From positions 682,001 to 746,000 of the forward strand of contig NZ_CP010311.1 of NCBI RefSeq assembly GCF_000827125.1: a stretch of 64,000 nucleotides of DNA, given 5' to 3'. This DNA is from Geoalkalibacter subterraneus (GTDB taxonomy: Bacteria > Desulfobacterota > Desulfuromonadia > Desulfuromonadales > Geoalkalibacteraceae). The notes below the pieces were generated by a model that did no database searches, was not told where the DNA came from, and saw nothing but the letters and a program-made list of their open reading frames with translations. This document shows positions 18,684-27,921 of this stretch, in pieces; within the stretch, counting starts at the first letter, position 1, and every line of letters begins with the position of its first letter. A program made the position numbers and the translations under genes.

Positions 18684-18812
18684 TTGAACCCGGTCGGGTT
18701 GCGTCGCGTGCGGCACTGCCTCAGCGACCGGCGGGAAAGGGAAGATGGGATGACCTCCTGCTTCCCTTTTGCCGTCTTTGAACCGACGATGACCCGACCC
18801 GGTCGGTTTTTT
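18684..18812 (+). ncRNA. Putative structured RNA or leader upstream of ssb
   Basis: About 130 nt with strong nested pairing. A closing stem of TCGGGT and CGTCG (5' side) pairs with CGACG and ACCCGA (3' side). It encloses a hairpin whose arms AAAGGGAAG and CTTCCCTTT are extended by GGC/GCC and GAC/GTC. The 3' arm of the closing stem overlaps the 5' half of a terminator hairpin, so the two folds exclude each other, as in attenuators and riboswitches. It does not match SRP RNA, tmRNA, RNase P or GEMM signatures that I know. It could be an independent small RNA or an ssb leader. Confidence 0.4.
18794..18812 (+). terminator. Intrinsic terminator at the end of the putative RNA
   Basis: Hairpin CCGAC-ccg-GTCGG followed by six T residues, about 80 bp before the ssb start. 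Confidence 0.65.
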
Positions 18813-18893
18813 GTTTCCTCCGCGCTCGAACTGCCCGCCCCGACCGCGGAGGACCGATGATGCGCGGCGGTCATTGTTGACGCAGGAGGCGTT

Positions 18894-19382
18894 ATGTCGA
18901 TCAATAAAGTGATACTGGTGGGAAATCTCGGCAAGGATCCCGAGTTGCGTTATACTCCGTCCGGTGTTCCCGTGGCGACTTTTCCCATCGCCACCAGCGA
19001 ACGCTTCAAGGACCGCAACGGCCAGCAGCAGGAACGCACCGAGTGGCACAACATCGTGGCCTGGCGGCAGCTGGCCGAGATCTGCGGCAAATACCTGCAT
19101 AAAGGCAAGCAGGTTTATCTGGAAGGCAAGATTCAGACCCGCAAATACCAGGATCGCGACGGAAACGATCGCTACATCACCGAGATCGTGGCGGATCAGA
19201 TGCAGATGCTCGGCTCCCGCGGAGATGAAGGCGGATTTTCCCCGCAGCGCGGCGGCGGAGATTATGGCAGCGGCCGTACAGGTGAATCCCGCGATACGTC
19301 AGGCGGCGAGAGCAAGAAAGACGCCGGATACGGCGATAGGGAAGAGCCGCCCTTCAATCCTGATGACGACATTCCGTTCTGA
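18894..19382 (+). CDS. ssb: Single-stranded DNA-binding protein
   Basis: 162 residues. An N-terminal OB fold ([61 protein letters not shown]) is followed by a Gly/Ser-rich linker and the partner-binding acidic tip PDDDIPF. SSB coats single-stranded DNA and recruits replication and repair proteins through that tip. AGGAGG precedes the start by about 6 nt. The HEAT-repeat gene follows after 20 bp. Confidence 0.97.
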   Translation: MSINKVILVGNLGKDPELRYTPSGVPVATFPIATSERFKDRNGQQQERTEWHNIVAWRQLAEICGKYLHKGKQVYLEGKIQTRKYQDRDGNDRYITEIVADQMQMLGSRGDEGGFSPQRGGGDYGSGRTGESRDTSGGESKKDAGYGDREEPPFNPDDDIPF

Positions 19383-19402
19383 TTGCCTGTCGGGGATCGA
19401 TT

Positions 19403-19990
19403 ATGCTTGAACAGCGCAGAAAAGCCTTGAGTGAAGCCCTCTCGGATCCCGAAGAGGGTGTGCGCAAGGCTGCCGCCGAAGCCCTTGCAGCCCTGGAGCC
19501 GACTTTGCATCTCAGTATGCTGGTGCAGGGGCTGCAGTCGCCGAAACGTGCCGAGCGTATCCGCTGCCTGTATGCGCTTGAATCTGTGCGTTCTCCCCGC
19601 GTGTTGCCATCAATGCTGAACTGCCTGACCGATACGGACGCCGATGTGCGGGCCACCGCCGTTCAGGTGATCGGCACCCGGGGCGAGCCGCGCGCCCTGC
19701 CCGAACTGGCAAAGCGGTTGCGCGACGAGGTCGCGGCGGTGCGCATGTACGCGGCCGAAGCGCTCGGGGGGTTCCGGGACGCCCGTCTGGTGCCCCACCT
19801 GGCTTCCGTTCTGCGCGATGAGGACAGCGGGGTGGTGACTGCTGCGGTTGGTTCCCTTGGAAAGATCGGGAGTGCTGCGGCGGAGAAATATCTTCTGGCC
19901 ATGCTGCGCGACAGGCGCCCGGCGGTGCGGGCCGAAGCGGCCAGAGCCCTGGCGTTGCTTGAATGGGGGGACGCGTCGGATACACTCTGA
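19403..19990 (+). CDS. HEAT-repeat protein
   Basis: 195 residues made almost entirely of HEAT/PBS-lyase-type helical repeats (for example LPSMLNCLTDTDADVRATAV, LPELAKRLRDEVAAVRMYAA, VPHLASVLRDEDSGVVTAAV). There is no catalytic motif and no signal peptide. Such solenoids are protein-interaction scaffolds. It is convergent with the HD-GYP/HEAT pair on the other strand, with only 24 bp between stops, and may be functionally related to the larger HEAT protein there. Confidence 0.75.
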   Translation: MLEQRRKALSEALSDPEEGVRKAAAEALAALEPTLHLSMLVQGLQSPKRAERIRCLYALESVRSPRVLPSMLNCLTDTDADVRATAVQVIGTRGEPRALPELAKRLRDEVAAVRMYAAEALGGFRDARLVPHLASVLRDEDSGVVTAAVGSLGKIGSAAAEKYLLAMLRDRRPAVRAEAARALALLEWGDASDTL

Positions 19991-20014
19991 TGCTCGCGGC
20001 GAAGCATCCTCCTG

Positions 20015-21334
20015 CTACAAAAGACTGCCGAGATCGATGCCTGCCAGAAAGGGATCGACTTCCCCGACGATCCGCTCCGATTCACCCGCCGACAATTCCA
20101 CGAAGCGCTCCTTTTCCGGCTGCGTTCCTTCCTTGTTGAACAGTATCTTCAGGCGCAACTCACAACGACCTTCCGTGTCCGCTTTGGTGACGAGGGCGGT
20201 TTCTCCCTGGCTAAGGCGCACGACCGTGCCGACCGGATAGGCGCCGAGGTATGTGAGAAAGTGCGCCAGGTATTCAGGGTGCAGCAGGATGCCGGAGGTT
20301 GTGTTCATTTCACGCATGGCCTGGCGGGGGCTGACCGGCCGGCGATAGGAGCGCATGGTGGTCATGGCGTCGTAGCTGTCGGCGATGGCGACCATATCGG
20401 TCAGCGGTGACAAAGGGCGGCCGGCGAGATCATCAGGGTAGCCCTGTCGGTTGTAATGCAGATGGTGGCCGATCACGATATCGATCACCTCCCGTGACAC
20501 CCCCTCCATCTGTTCGACGATCCCCGCACCGTGAACCGGGTGCTTTTTAATTTTTTCGAACTCTTCGAGGGTCAGTCGCCCCGGTTTGTTGATGATCCCC
20601 ACATCGATTTTGAGTTTGCCGAGATCGTGCAGCAGCCCGCCCAGACCCAATGTGCGCATCTGCGCTTCGTTCAGACCGCAGGCGCGTCCCACCGCAATCG
20701 CGATCACCGCCACGTTGACCGAATGGTGAAATGTGTAGTTGTCGTAATCCTTGATCAGGGACAGGGCTGTCAGCGCGTGGGGGTTTTCCAGGGTGCTTGC
20801 GACCATCTCTGCCACCGTTTCACGGGCCTGCCGGCTTGAAGGTACTCTGCCGAGTCGCACGTCGTCGAAAACGTTTCTCACTACATTTAGAGCCCGTTGG
20901 TAGATTTCGTGCGGGTCTTTTTCTCCGGCGTTTTTTTCCAGCGGCAGAATGTGATAGATTTCGCGCCTGACCAGCGCGGCTTCCAGTCCTGTTGCCTGCC
21001 AACCGCCTTCATGGGCAAGGAAAATGAATTCTTCAAGTTCCGTCGTGTTGATGCCGGCCTGGAACTCGATCCCCTCAACGTGCAGATTTTCAAGAAGCTG
21101 GATGAGTTCCTGCAATGCAGGATTTGGGGTGGTGAACAGGTACTCGTCACAGAAAAGAGTGCTGTCGGTCACTCCCAGGCGCAGGCTTTTCTGCCGGGCG
21201 AGAATATCGCTCAGGCAACTGCTGCAGGCTTTGACCTGGCGGCCGATCAGCGGGTGGGTGCGAGGGTAGAGGCGCAGGCTCTGCATGGCGCCTGCCAGCA
21301 ATTGAACAAAATTTTTCAGTGGTTCAACCGTCAT
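20015..21334 (-). CDS. HD-GYP domain protein (putative cyclic-di-GMP phosphodiesterase)
   Basis: 439 residues. An N-terminal region of about 170 residues has no clear domain. It is followed by an HD-GYP domain: HHSVNVAVIAIAVG, LLHDLGKLKIDVGI, IKKHPVHGAGIVE, VIGHHLHYNRQGYPDDL, and DMVAIADSYDAMTTMRSYR. HD, HH and GYP residues are all present, so phosphodiesterase activity on c-di-GMP is plausible. It overlaps the upstream HEAT gene by 4 bp. Alternatively it may be a degenerate signalling scaffold. Confidence 0.85.
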   Translation of the reverse strand: MTVEPLKNFVQLLAGAMQSLRLYPRTHPLIGRQVKACSSCLSDILARQKSLRLGVTDSTLFCDEYLFTTPNPALQELIQLLENLHVEGIEFQAGINTTELEEFIFLAHEGGWQATGLEAALVRREIYHILPLEKNAGEKDPHEIYQRALNVVRNVFDDVRLGRVPSSRQARETVAEMVASTLENPHALTALSLIKDYDNYTFHHSVNVAVIAIAVGRACGLNEAQMRTLGLGGLLHDLGKLKIDVGIINKPGRLTLEEFEKIKKHPVHGAGIVEQMEGVSREVIDIVIGHHLHYNRQGYPDDLAGRPLSPLTDMVAIADSYDAMTTMRSYRRPVSPRQAMREMNTTSGILLHPEYLAHFLTYLGAYPVGTVVRLSQGETALVTKADTEGRCELRLKILFNKEGTQPEKERFVELSAGESERIVGEVDPFLAGIDLGSLL

Positions 21335-22962
21335 GACTTCTCCGCGCGGGCAATTTCCCGCAGTGCACGGGATGCACTGCGGGAAACCGGACCATGCCCG
21401 CGTTGTGTGGTGATCTCAAGTATCCGACGGCATTCGTCGGTGCCGATCCGCGCCAGTGCCAGGCAACAGGCTATCTGAATCTCCTGAAAACGCCGGGGAA
21501 AGAAAAACTTGCGCTGCTGGAGCAGCGCCCTCAACGCGGGAACGGCTTCAGCCGCCCCCATGTCACCCAATGCGCGAACTGCGCCGCGCTTAAGTTCAAG
21601 GGCGCGCACAAAAGGGTCGCTGCGTTCAAGGAAGCGCAGCAGGTAAGGGATTGCTTTTGTCTGCTTCATGGCGCCGAGAAACAACAAGGCCTGGCGTTGC
21701 AGATCGGGGTCTCCTTCTTCGACTGCAACCAGCAGTACGTCCATGGCTTCGGTGGTGCCAAGGCGGGTCAGGGCGCGAATGGCTTCGCGGCGCACCCGCT
21801 CGTCCTCGTGCCCCAGAAGAGCCGCCAGGTGCCCGGCGGTTTCGGGGTCGCGAATCTCTCCCAGGATAGTGGCAGCGTTACGCACCACATACCAGCGACT
21901 GTCGCCCAGCAGGCGATCGAGCGTGGCAAGGGCGCTGCGCCCGAACGCGGTCAGCGCTTGGGCTAGAATTTTACGCCTTTTGGCCTCTTTTTCCTCGGCC
22001 AGCCGCTCTCCTAGCCGCATGGCGCCCTGTTCTCCCGATTTTCTAAGCAAAAAATGGGCCTTTTCACGACTGCTTTCGTTCAGGCCCGGCTCGCAAAGAG
22101 AGTCGATGATCTGCTCGGTTCGCTCGGAAGTCATCAGGGTTTCAAAACCTTTGCGGCACAGGGTGCGTTCGCTCTCCTCGTAAGCTTTCTCTTCGGTGCA
22201 ACGCGCCAGAAAAAGCATGGCATTCAGGAGACCGGTCGACAGGGAGGAGGGCTCTTCTGCGTGGATCGCTTCGGTCAATTCATTGACCAGGCGGCGGAAG
22301 CGAGCCTCGGAACCCTTTTCGGCTAGATCGGCCAGTATCTCTTCCAGTGTGCGCCGCTGATCTGCAAAAGACGAATTCTCGCTGGGTGGCGGCTGCCGTT
22401 GATCCTTCTCCTGTATTGCCCCGTCATCGTTCTGCTCTTTGTCCGTGAAAGTTTCATTCTGGTCGGCCTGGGAACGGGTGTCGCTTTTCCTCTCTTGCAG
22501 CATTTCGCGCCGGGAGAGGATTTTAGTTAAATCGGTTTCGTTGACCCAGAGAGTTTGGATGCCGGCCGAACTGAAAATTTTAGCGATGCCTCCGCGGTGG
22601 ATGATCTCTTCGGGTTCTAAAGCCAGCGCACAGGCCGCGCTTTCCAGATCCTCGGTAGAAATATCGGCAAGAATCATCAACTGGAATATGCGGCGGGCGA
22701 ACAGGTGGTGCGCAAGAGCCTTGATAGCGGGATTTGAGTCGCGCAATCTGCTGCCGTTTTCGATCGAAAGATGGTCCCGGCGAACCGTGAGCGCCACATG
22801 ATCAAGGTCGCCCAGGGCGAGACGCAAGGCGGAGACTCCTCGCTCGATCGCATCAATCCGTGCGGGATGGTTTTCGGGATAAAACCTGACGGCTTTTATG
22901 GCAAGGCCGAGTCCGCGCAGGGCGTTTTCCATGTGTAGATGCTGCGGACTCTGTTTTTTCAC
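21331..22962 (-). CDS. Large HEAT-repeat protein
   Basis: 543 residues. The N-terminal 160 residues resemble the start of the downstream HD-GYP protein (an ALRGLGLAIKAVRFYPENHPARIDA-type opening compared with LAGAMQSLRLYPRTHPLIGRQV), suggesting a shared module. A low-complexity acidic/polar linker (DKEQNDDGAIQEKDQRQPP) follows, and then C-terminal HEAT repeats (WYVVRNAATILGEI, DERVRREAIRALTRLG, ALRALLQQ). It is probably an interaction scaffold for the HD-GYP enzyme translated after it with a 4-bp overlap. Its direct function is not known. Confidence 0.75.
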   Translation of the reverse strand: MKKQSPQHLHMENALRGLGLAIKAVRFYPENHPARIDAIERGVSALRLALGDLDHVALTVRRDHLSIENGSRLRDSNPAIKALAHHLFARRIFQLMILADISTEDLESAACALALEPEEIIHRGGIAKIFSSAGIQTLWVNETDLTKILSRREMLQERKSDTRSQADQNETFTDKEQNDDGAIQEKDQRQPPPSENSSFADQRRTLEEILADLAEKGSEARFRRLVNELTEAIHAEEPSSLSTGLLNAMLFLARCTEEKAYEESERTLCRKGFETLMTSERTEQIIDSLCEPGLNESSREKAHFLLRKSGEQGAMRLGERLAEEKEAKRRKILAQALTAFGRSALATLDRLLGDSRWYVVRNAATILGEIRDPETAGHLAALLGHEDERVRREAIRALTRLGTTEAMDVLLVAVEEGDPDLQRQALLFLGAMKQTKAIPYLLRFLERSDPFVRALELKRGAVRALGDMGAAEAVPALRALLQQRKFFFPRRFQEIQIACCLALARIGTDECRRILEITTQRGHGPVSRSASRALREIARAEKS

Positions 22963-23206
22963 GGCAAGAGTGACTCCTTGAAAAGTGGGCGAACTCAGCT
23001 AAAAGATAGCGGCTGGAGTATTTTTTGTAAAGGCGTGTCGACTCGAGTTTGAAAGCAAACCCGGCTTTCCTGCAACATTGGATTCGATGGTGTTGCTGAG
23101 GGTGCTCCCCTGTGTTAAATCGGTACAGTTGTGTTTTTGCCTATCGGGGAGTGAATGGATGGGAGAAATTAATAGGGTGGATTGTCAGACCGGAGAGGAA
23201 AAAAAA

Positions 23207-23815
23207 ATGGTTCTTGGAATTACGGGTGGAATTGCTTCGGGGAAAAGCTTTGTTGCAGATCTCTTCCGCCGCCTCGGTGCCGCCGTAATCAGCGCAGATG
23301 ATCTGGCGCGCGATGTTGTACGTCCCGGCGGAAAAGTATTGGAGGGCCTCGTTGAGCATTTCGGCCGTTCAATTCTGGCTGATGACGGCACTCTCGACCG
23401 CAATGCGTTGGGGAGGAGAATTTTTGCCGATGAAAAACAGCGCCAGGCTCTCAACTCTCTGATTCACCCGGCGATAGCATCGTTGGCGGAGCAGCGTCTG
23501 GCCGAGGCGCGCAGGGCTGACCATCCCCTGGTCGTCTATGAAGCGCCGCTGCTGTTTGAAGCCGGTGCCCAGAACCGGGTCGACGCTGTCCTGGTTGTCA
23601 AGGTGGACCCGCAGACCCAGTTGAAACGCCTGATGGAACGCGACGGTATTGATGAAAAGAGTGCCCGCCGTAAAATCGCCGCACAGATGCCGCAGGCCGA
23701 AAAGCTTGCCCGCGCCGATTTCGTCATTGACAATTCCTACGATCGGGATCAAACCCGTCTGCAGGCCGAGCAGCTGTTTGAACGCCTGGCCGGCCGCAAT
23801 AAAAACGCCCCCTGA
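23207..23815 (+). CDS. coaE: Dephospho-CoA kinase
   Basis: 202 residues. The P-loop GITGGIASGKS is followed by ISADDLARDVV, the LIHPAI lid region and VYEAPLLFEAG. CoaE phosphorylates dephospho-CoA, the last step of CoA synthesis. The ATG at 23207 follows a GAGAGG ribosome site and starts the homology; a longer reading from 23078 would add 43 unrelated residues and was not used. The stop lies within a hairpin that serves the convergent iclR-type gene as a terminator. Confidence 0.94.
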   Translation: MVLGITGGIASGKSFVADLFRRLGAAVISADDLARDVVRPGGKVLEGLVEHFGRSILADDGTLDRNALGRRIFADEKQRQALNSLIHPAIASLAEQRLAEARRADHPLVVYEAPLLFEAGAQNRVDAVLVVKVDPQTQLKRLMERDGIDEKSARRKIAAQMPQAEKLARADFVIDNSYDRDQTRLQAEQLFERLAGRNKNAP

Positions 23816-23829
23816 AAATCAGGGGGCGT
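23801..23829 (-). terminator. Intrinsic terminator of the IclR-type gene, overlapping the coaE stop
   Basis: An 11-bp perfect stem (ACGCCCCCTGA/TCAGGGGGCGT) with a 3-nt loop, followed on the minus strand by five T residues. The plus-strand side lacks a T-run. Confidence 0.8.
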
Positions 23830-23861
23830 CGGGAAAAATCCGGTCGGGCTGCCTTGCAATC

Positions 23862-24644
23862 CTATTTGTGAAAGCCGAGTCGGGTAGAGAGTTCTTCGGC
23901 CGATTCCAGAACCAGCGGCACGATTTCTTTTTCGATGCGTTCGTCGTTGATTCTCATGGAGGGACCGGAAACGCTGATCGCTCCTACGATGCGCCGTGTG
24001 TAATCACGGATGGGCGCGGCGACGCAACGCACGCCAAGGTCGAGTTCTTCGTCGTCGATGGCATATCCCCTTTCCTCGACGGTCCGAAGTTCTTTGCGCA
24101 ACGCCTCACGGTCGGTGATGGTGTTGTCCGTGAATTTTTTGAATTCGCGGTTCGGCAGGATGGAGTCGATTTCCTCGTCCGACATGAACGCCAGATGCAC
24201 CTTGCCGGCGGCGGTGCAGTAGGCGGGCATCCGGGAACCGACGCGCGACACGACCCGCACTGTCAGGTTGGTCTCGACGACGTCCAGGTAGACGATGAAG
24301 CCTTCTTTGAAGATGGCGACGTAGGCCGTTTCGTTGCACTGCTCGACAATTTTTTCCAGGATCGGCTTGGCCTGGCGCAGCAGCCCCATCTGTTTGATGA
24401 AGGTCTGTCCCAGTTCCAGGGCTTTGAGGCCCAGCCGGTAGTTTTCGGTCGCCTTGTTCTGCTCGATGTAGCCGCGCGACTCGAGGGTCGCGAGCAGCCG
24501 AAAGACGTTGTTCTTGTGAAGCTTCAGGCGTTTGCTGAGTTCAGTAACGCCGAGTTCGTCGACATCGTCGTGAAATTGCTCGAGCAGGTCGAGGGCATGT
24601 GAAACCGCCTGAATGATATATTCGGATTTTTCTTTTCTGGCCAT
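23862..24644 (-). CDS. IclR-family transcriptional regulator
   Basis: 260 residues. An N-terminal winged helix (AVSHALDLLEQFHDDVDELG, LSKRLKLHKNNVFRLLATLE) precedes an IclR effector-binding domain (YCTAAGKVHLAFM, EERGYAIDDEELDLGVRCVA, ISVSGPSMRIND). These regulators bind small carboxylates or aromatics. The start MARKEKSEY was chosen over an in-frame ATG 11 codons earlier. The effector and target are unknown; the symporter pair nearby is a candidate but is not adjacent. Confidence 0.92.
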   Translation of the reverse strand: MARKEKSEYIIQAVSHALDLLEQFHDDVDELGVTELSKRLKLHKNNVFRLLATLESRGYIEQNKATENYRLGLKALELGQTFIKQMGLLRQAKPILEKIVEQCNETAYVAIFKEGFIVYLDVVETNLTVRVVSRVGSRMPAYCTAAGKVHLAFMSDEEIDSILPNREFKKFTDNTITDREALRKELRTVEERGYAIDDEELDLGVRCVAAPIRDYTRRIVGAISVSGPSMRINDERIEKEIVPLVLESAEELSTRLGFHK

Positions 24645-24713
24645 GAGAGGATCTGTTCCTTTTCCGAATTCACGCAAGATTAAATATATTAAATGTCTCT
24701 ATAATAGCCTACC

Positions 24714-24741
24714 ATCTTAGATAAATAGGACCATATGTCAA
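24714..24741 (-). promoter_or_regulatory. Putative sigma-70 promoter of the IclR-type gene
   Basis: On the minus strand TTGACA, a 16-bp spacer and TAAGAT (4 of 6 to consensus), about 70 bp upstream of the chosen start. Confidence 0.55.
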
Positions 24742-25005
24742 GCAGGAAAGGCACCCACCGTTGATTGATTTTTTCGCCGCGTTGGCTGTCGCCAGTTATT
24801 GATGCGCCGTCTGGCAATTTAAAACAGTCAAGAGAAATATAGAATGATGTTTTACTAAAGTCAACATGAACCGGCACAAAGAGGTAAGAATGGGCCGGAG
24901 AGTGTGGTTTTGAGCCTGTTTTAAAGTGGTCGTGCATTGACTTTAAAGCGCCCCATCCGGCATGATGAAAAAATACTCTGAATTCGTGCGTGAAGGAGAA
25001 AGCAG
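24742..25005. other. Non-coding stretch upstream of uspA
   Basis: Together with the iclR leader this is about 360 bp without a gene. It should carry the uspA promoter. I recognise no repeat, RNA or strong promoter in it apart from the iclR promoter next to it. Confidence 0.5.
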
Positions 25006-25458
25006 ATGCTGAATCTGAGCAAGAAGATCCTGGTGGCCATCGACGGTTCCCCCCAGTCCGACAAGGCCGCGGAAGAGGCGGTGCGGTTGGCGACCGCATC
25101 GGGCAAGCGCTTTAAAAGCCGGGTTTTCGCCATCCTGGTTCTGCCCGGCAATCGCGCGCCCTCCTTCACCGATTTCATGCCTTCGCCGCCGCCGACGGAA
25201 CGCCCCGACTGGGAGGAGAAGCGAAAGCGCATTTTTTATGTGGTGGAAAAATCCGCGGCGGAAGCCGATGTGCCGCTTGAGAATGTGGTGGTCTATGGCG
25301 ACCCTGCAGAGGAGATCATGGCTTTTGCCGAGCAGGAAGAGATCTCCGTGATTGTCATCGGCTCCTCCGGTGCGGGACGCGTACGCCGCACTCTGCTCGG
25401 CAGCGTCTCTACCAAGGTTGCCCTGCACGCCAAATGTTCAGTCTATGTCGTGCGTTGA
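25006..25458 (+). CDS. Universal stress protein (UspA family)
   Basis: 150 residues. It starts NLSKKILVAIDGSPQSDKAAEEA and ends with the ATP-binding pattern VIGSSGAGRVRRTLLGSVS-TKVALHAKCSVYVVR, so it is probably an ATP-binding USP. A GAAGGAG site precedes the start. The last 50 bp overlap the convergent sugar-isomerase-like gene. Confidence 0.93.
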   Translation: MLNLSKKILVAIDGSPQSDKAAEEAVRLATASGKRFKSRVFAILVLPGNRAPSFTDFMPSPPPTERPDWEEKRKRIFYVVEKSAAEADVPLENVVVYGDPAEEIMAFAEQEEISVIVIGSSGAGRVRRTLLGSVSTKVALHAKCSVYVVR

Positions 25459-26293
25459 GTGTTTCAGTCCCTGTCACTCTCTCCCGATACCTGCCTCCGC
25501 CCAGGAAAGCTGTGTCGTGTTTCCTGGCATAAATATTCAAAATCTCCGCCAGACTTTCCCTGATCAACTCTTCTTCTTCCGGAAACTCATGGGGCGATAG
25601 CTCCAGCACCAGGCTCTCGTTGTATCCCGTTTCACGCAGATGGTTCAGAAAGCGGGTCAGAGGCAGCACGCCATGCCCGGGGAGCAAATGTTCTTTTCCG
25701 TAGCCGTAGTCGGAAAAATGAATATTGCGCATGGTGCCGGAATCGTAGAACAGGTGAAAGTCAACGAGAAAGTTGGCTTTTGACGTTCCCATGTGGGCGG
25801 TATCGAAGGTCAGGAAAAGATTGTGCTGATGGAGAAAATCGATCATCTTATGGGTTTGCCCCAGGTAGTAGGGATTGGTCTTGAATGCGCCGGTGCAGGG
25901 CATGTTCTCCATGGTGATAATCACCTGGTTTTTGCCGATCTCCTCCTGAAAATCCCTGACACGCTTAAGCCAGCGCCAGAATTTGAATTCAAAAGCCATC
26001 CAGGCCGGCGGATGAAAGTTGATCAGGGGAATGTCGCACTCCATGGCGAGATTGGCCGTGCGCCTGAGCTGATCTGTTTTGTTGCCCCACCCGTCGAGCT
26101 GGAAAAAAGGTGCATGGAGTGATGCTACGGGTAATATCTGCCCGAGATCAGTCAATAAGGCGACATTGTCCTGATACTGGAAGTCGTAATTGATGATGAC
26201 TTCCATCGCGTCGAACCCCGTATCCCTGGCCAACTCGAAAATCTTTTCCAGTTCAAGGGTATAGAGGCTGCCTGCCGACAGGACAAGCTTCAT
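25409..26293 (-). CDS. Sugar phosphate isomerase/epimerase-like TIM-barrel protein
   Basis: 294 residues of the xylose isomerase-like/AP endonuclease 2 family: ELARDTGFDAMEVIINYDFQ, LHAPFF, MENMPCTGAF, TFDTAHMGTSK, IHFSDYG and LVLELSPHEF carry the metal-ligand Glu, His and Asp positions expected. The substrate is unknown. The C-terminal 16 residues lie antisense to the end of uspA and may be non-conserved. The gene follows the symporter pair in the same direction, after an 80-bp gap. Confidence 0.75.
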   Translation of the reverse strand: MKLVLSAGSLYTLELEKIFELARDTGFDAMEVIINYDFQYQDNVALLTDLGQILPVASLHAPFFQLDGWGNKTDQLRRTANLAMECDIPLINFHPPAWMAFEFKFWRWLKRVRDFQEEIGKNQVIITMENMPCTGAFKTNPYYLGQTHKMIDFLHQHNLFLTFDTAHMGTSKANFLVDFHLFYDSGTMRNIHFSDYGYGKEHLLPGHGVLPLTRFLNHLRETGYNESLVLELSPHEFPEEEELIRESLAEILNIYARKHDTAFLGGGRYRERVTGTETLNARHRLNIWRAGQPW

Positions 26294-26371
26294 TGCAGAA
26301 CCCCAGGATAAAATAAAGCAATCAAAGTCATCTCCCGCACCCAGGCAGGGTTTGTCCGTAAACGGCCATTT

Positions 26372-27913
26372 TTAGGGCGTGTGAACTTCCCGTGCGAGGA
26401 AGCGGCGGATTTTCTCGGGCGGTGGAGGCGTCAGCAAAGACACGCCGATCATCATCAACATCACCAGGGGTACACCGATCAGAGCGCTGGAGGTCGGATG
26501 AATAATCCCATCCAAGGCCGGGAAAAGCTCCGGCAGGAAGAAGGCTGAAAAGGTCACGGCCAGACCGGTGAGCATGCCCGCAATGGCACCGTATTTGTTG
26601 GTGCGGTCCCACCAGATGCCGAGCACGAACACAGGAAACAGGGTGTTGCCCGCCAGGGCAAAGGCTACGGCGGTGATTTCGGCAATCAAGCCCGGCGGAT
26701 TGACCGCCAGCAGCACAACGATGATGGCCAGCACCAGGGTGGTGCCTTTGGCAACGCGGACACATTGGCTCTGGCTGGCGGTGGGGTTGAGCAGGCGGAA
26801 ATAGATGTCATAGCTGAAGGCGCTCGCGCCGGTCATAAGCAGGCCGGTGACCGTGGAAAAAGCCGCGACGATAGCCGCCGTTGCAAGGATTCCGGACAGC
26901 CAGGGAGAAAGATTGGCCCATTCCACCGCGCGCAGGATGATGATGTCGGCATTCTGAATGGCGGCATCGGGATCAAGAACAACTTTTCCTCGTGATTCTA
27001 GCAGCTTGGCAAAAATGGCGTAGGCCGGCGCGCTCCAATAGAGAAGGCCGATGAAAAAGATGCCCCACAACACACTCCAGCGCGCGTCGCGCAGATTGGG
27101 GGCGGTGTAGAAGCGCGACAGAACATGGGGCAGGCCGGCAGTGCCGACCATCAGGGTAAAACACAGGGCGCTCCATTGCCAGGGGCTTGCGTTGCTCCAG
27201 GGCAGGGTGAACTGTCCCTGCGTATTCTGAGAGAGTTCCTGCAGAGCCGGACCGTAGCCGAACTGGGGGACCACCCAGGAAAACCCGAGCTGCTTTGCCA
27301 GGGCCATGAGCGGAACGATGAAAAAGATGATCAGCACCGTGTAGTGCAGCTGCTGGTTGCGGGTCGCGCCGAGGGCGCCGGAAATCACCATGTAGGCGAT
27401 CACAACGGCGGTCCCCAGCATGACCGAACGGGTGTAGTCGTAGCCGAAAACCCAGGAAAAAATCAGCCCGATCCCTTTGTATTGGGCCAGGCAGTAGATC
27501 AGGGAGATGATGATGGCGATCGCCGCCGACAACAACCGGGCCGCGGGAGAATCGTAGCGCGCATCGACAAACTCGGGAGCGGTGAACTTGCCGAAGCGTC
27601 TTATCTGGCCTGCCAGCAGGATCAGCAGCAGTACATAGCCGCCTGTCCAGCCGATGACAAAAGCCAGGGCGAAATAACCGCTGAGGTAAAAGACGCCGGC
27701 GATCCCCAGCAGCGAGGCGGCGCTCATCCAGTTCGAAGCAATCGCGGCGCCGGCGCCGATGCGGCCAATGGGGCGAATGGAGGTCGGATAATATTCGGTG
27801 CTGGAACGCACGCGGCTGAACAGCCCCACGATGAGAAAAAAAGCCAGCGTGGCGAAGATGATCAGGGCGGGGCCCCACTTGATCCCCTGTTCGAATATCT
27901 CCGGTTCAGGCAT
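26372..27913 (-). CDS. Sodium:solute symporter (SSS family)
   Basis: 513 residues with about 13 hydrophobic helices. Family motifs include GRIGAGAAIASNWMSAASLLG, GWTGGYVLLLILLAGQIRRFGKFTAPEF and TAGLPHVLSRFYTAPNLRDA. It is closest in style to the acetate/cation symporters paired with a small DUF4212 subunit. It would import a carboxylate or amino acid with Na+ across the inner membrane. The partner gene ends 9 bp upstream. The substrate is inferred only. Confidence 0.88.
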   Translation of the reverse strand: MPEPEIFEQGIKWGPALIIFATLAFFLIVGLFSRVRSSTEYYPTSIRPIGRIGAGAAIASNWMSAASLLGIAGVFYLSGYFALAFVIGWTGGYVLLLILLAGQIRRFGKFTAPEFVDARYDSPAARLLSAAIAIIISLIYCLAQYKGIGLIFSWVFGYDYTRSVMLGTAVVIAYMVISGALGATRNQQLHYTVLIIFFIVPLMALAKQLGFSWVVPQFGYGPALQELSQNTQGQFTLPWSNASPWQWSALCFTLMVGTAGLPHVLSRFYTAPNLRDARWSVLWGIFFIGLLYWSAPAYAIFAKLLESRGKVVLDPDAAIQNADIIILRAVEWANLSPWLSGILATAAIVAAFSTVTGLLMTGASAFSYDIYFRLLNPTASQSQCVRVAKGTTLVLAIIVVLLAVNPPGLIAEITAVAFALAGNTLFPVFVLGIWWDRTNKYGAIAGMLTGLAVTFSAFFLPELFPALDGIIHPTSSALIGVPLVMLMMIGVSLLTPPPPEKIRRFLAREVHTP

Positions 27914-27921
27914 GGCGGCTC

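Noticed and set aside
18684-18812. 6S RNA, SRP RNA or GEMM riboswitch
   Set aside because: A long closing stem is present, but none of the conserved signatures of these classes that I can recall are visible.
23078-23206. Extended coaE N-terminus
   Set aside because: The extra 43 residues are unrelated to CoaE, and the internal ATG at 23207 has a ribosome site and begins the P-loop homology.
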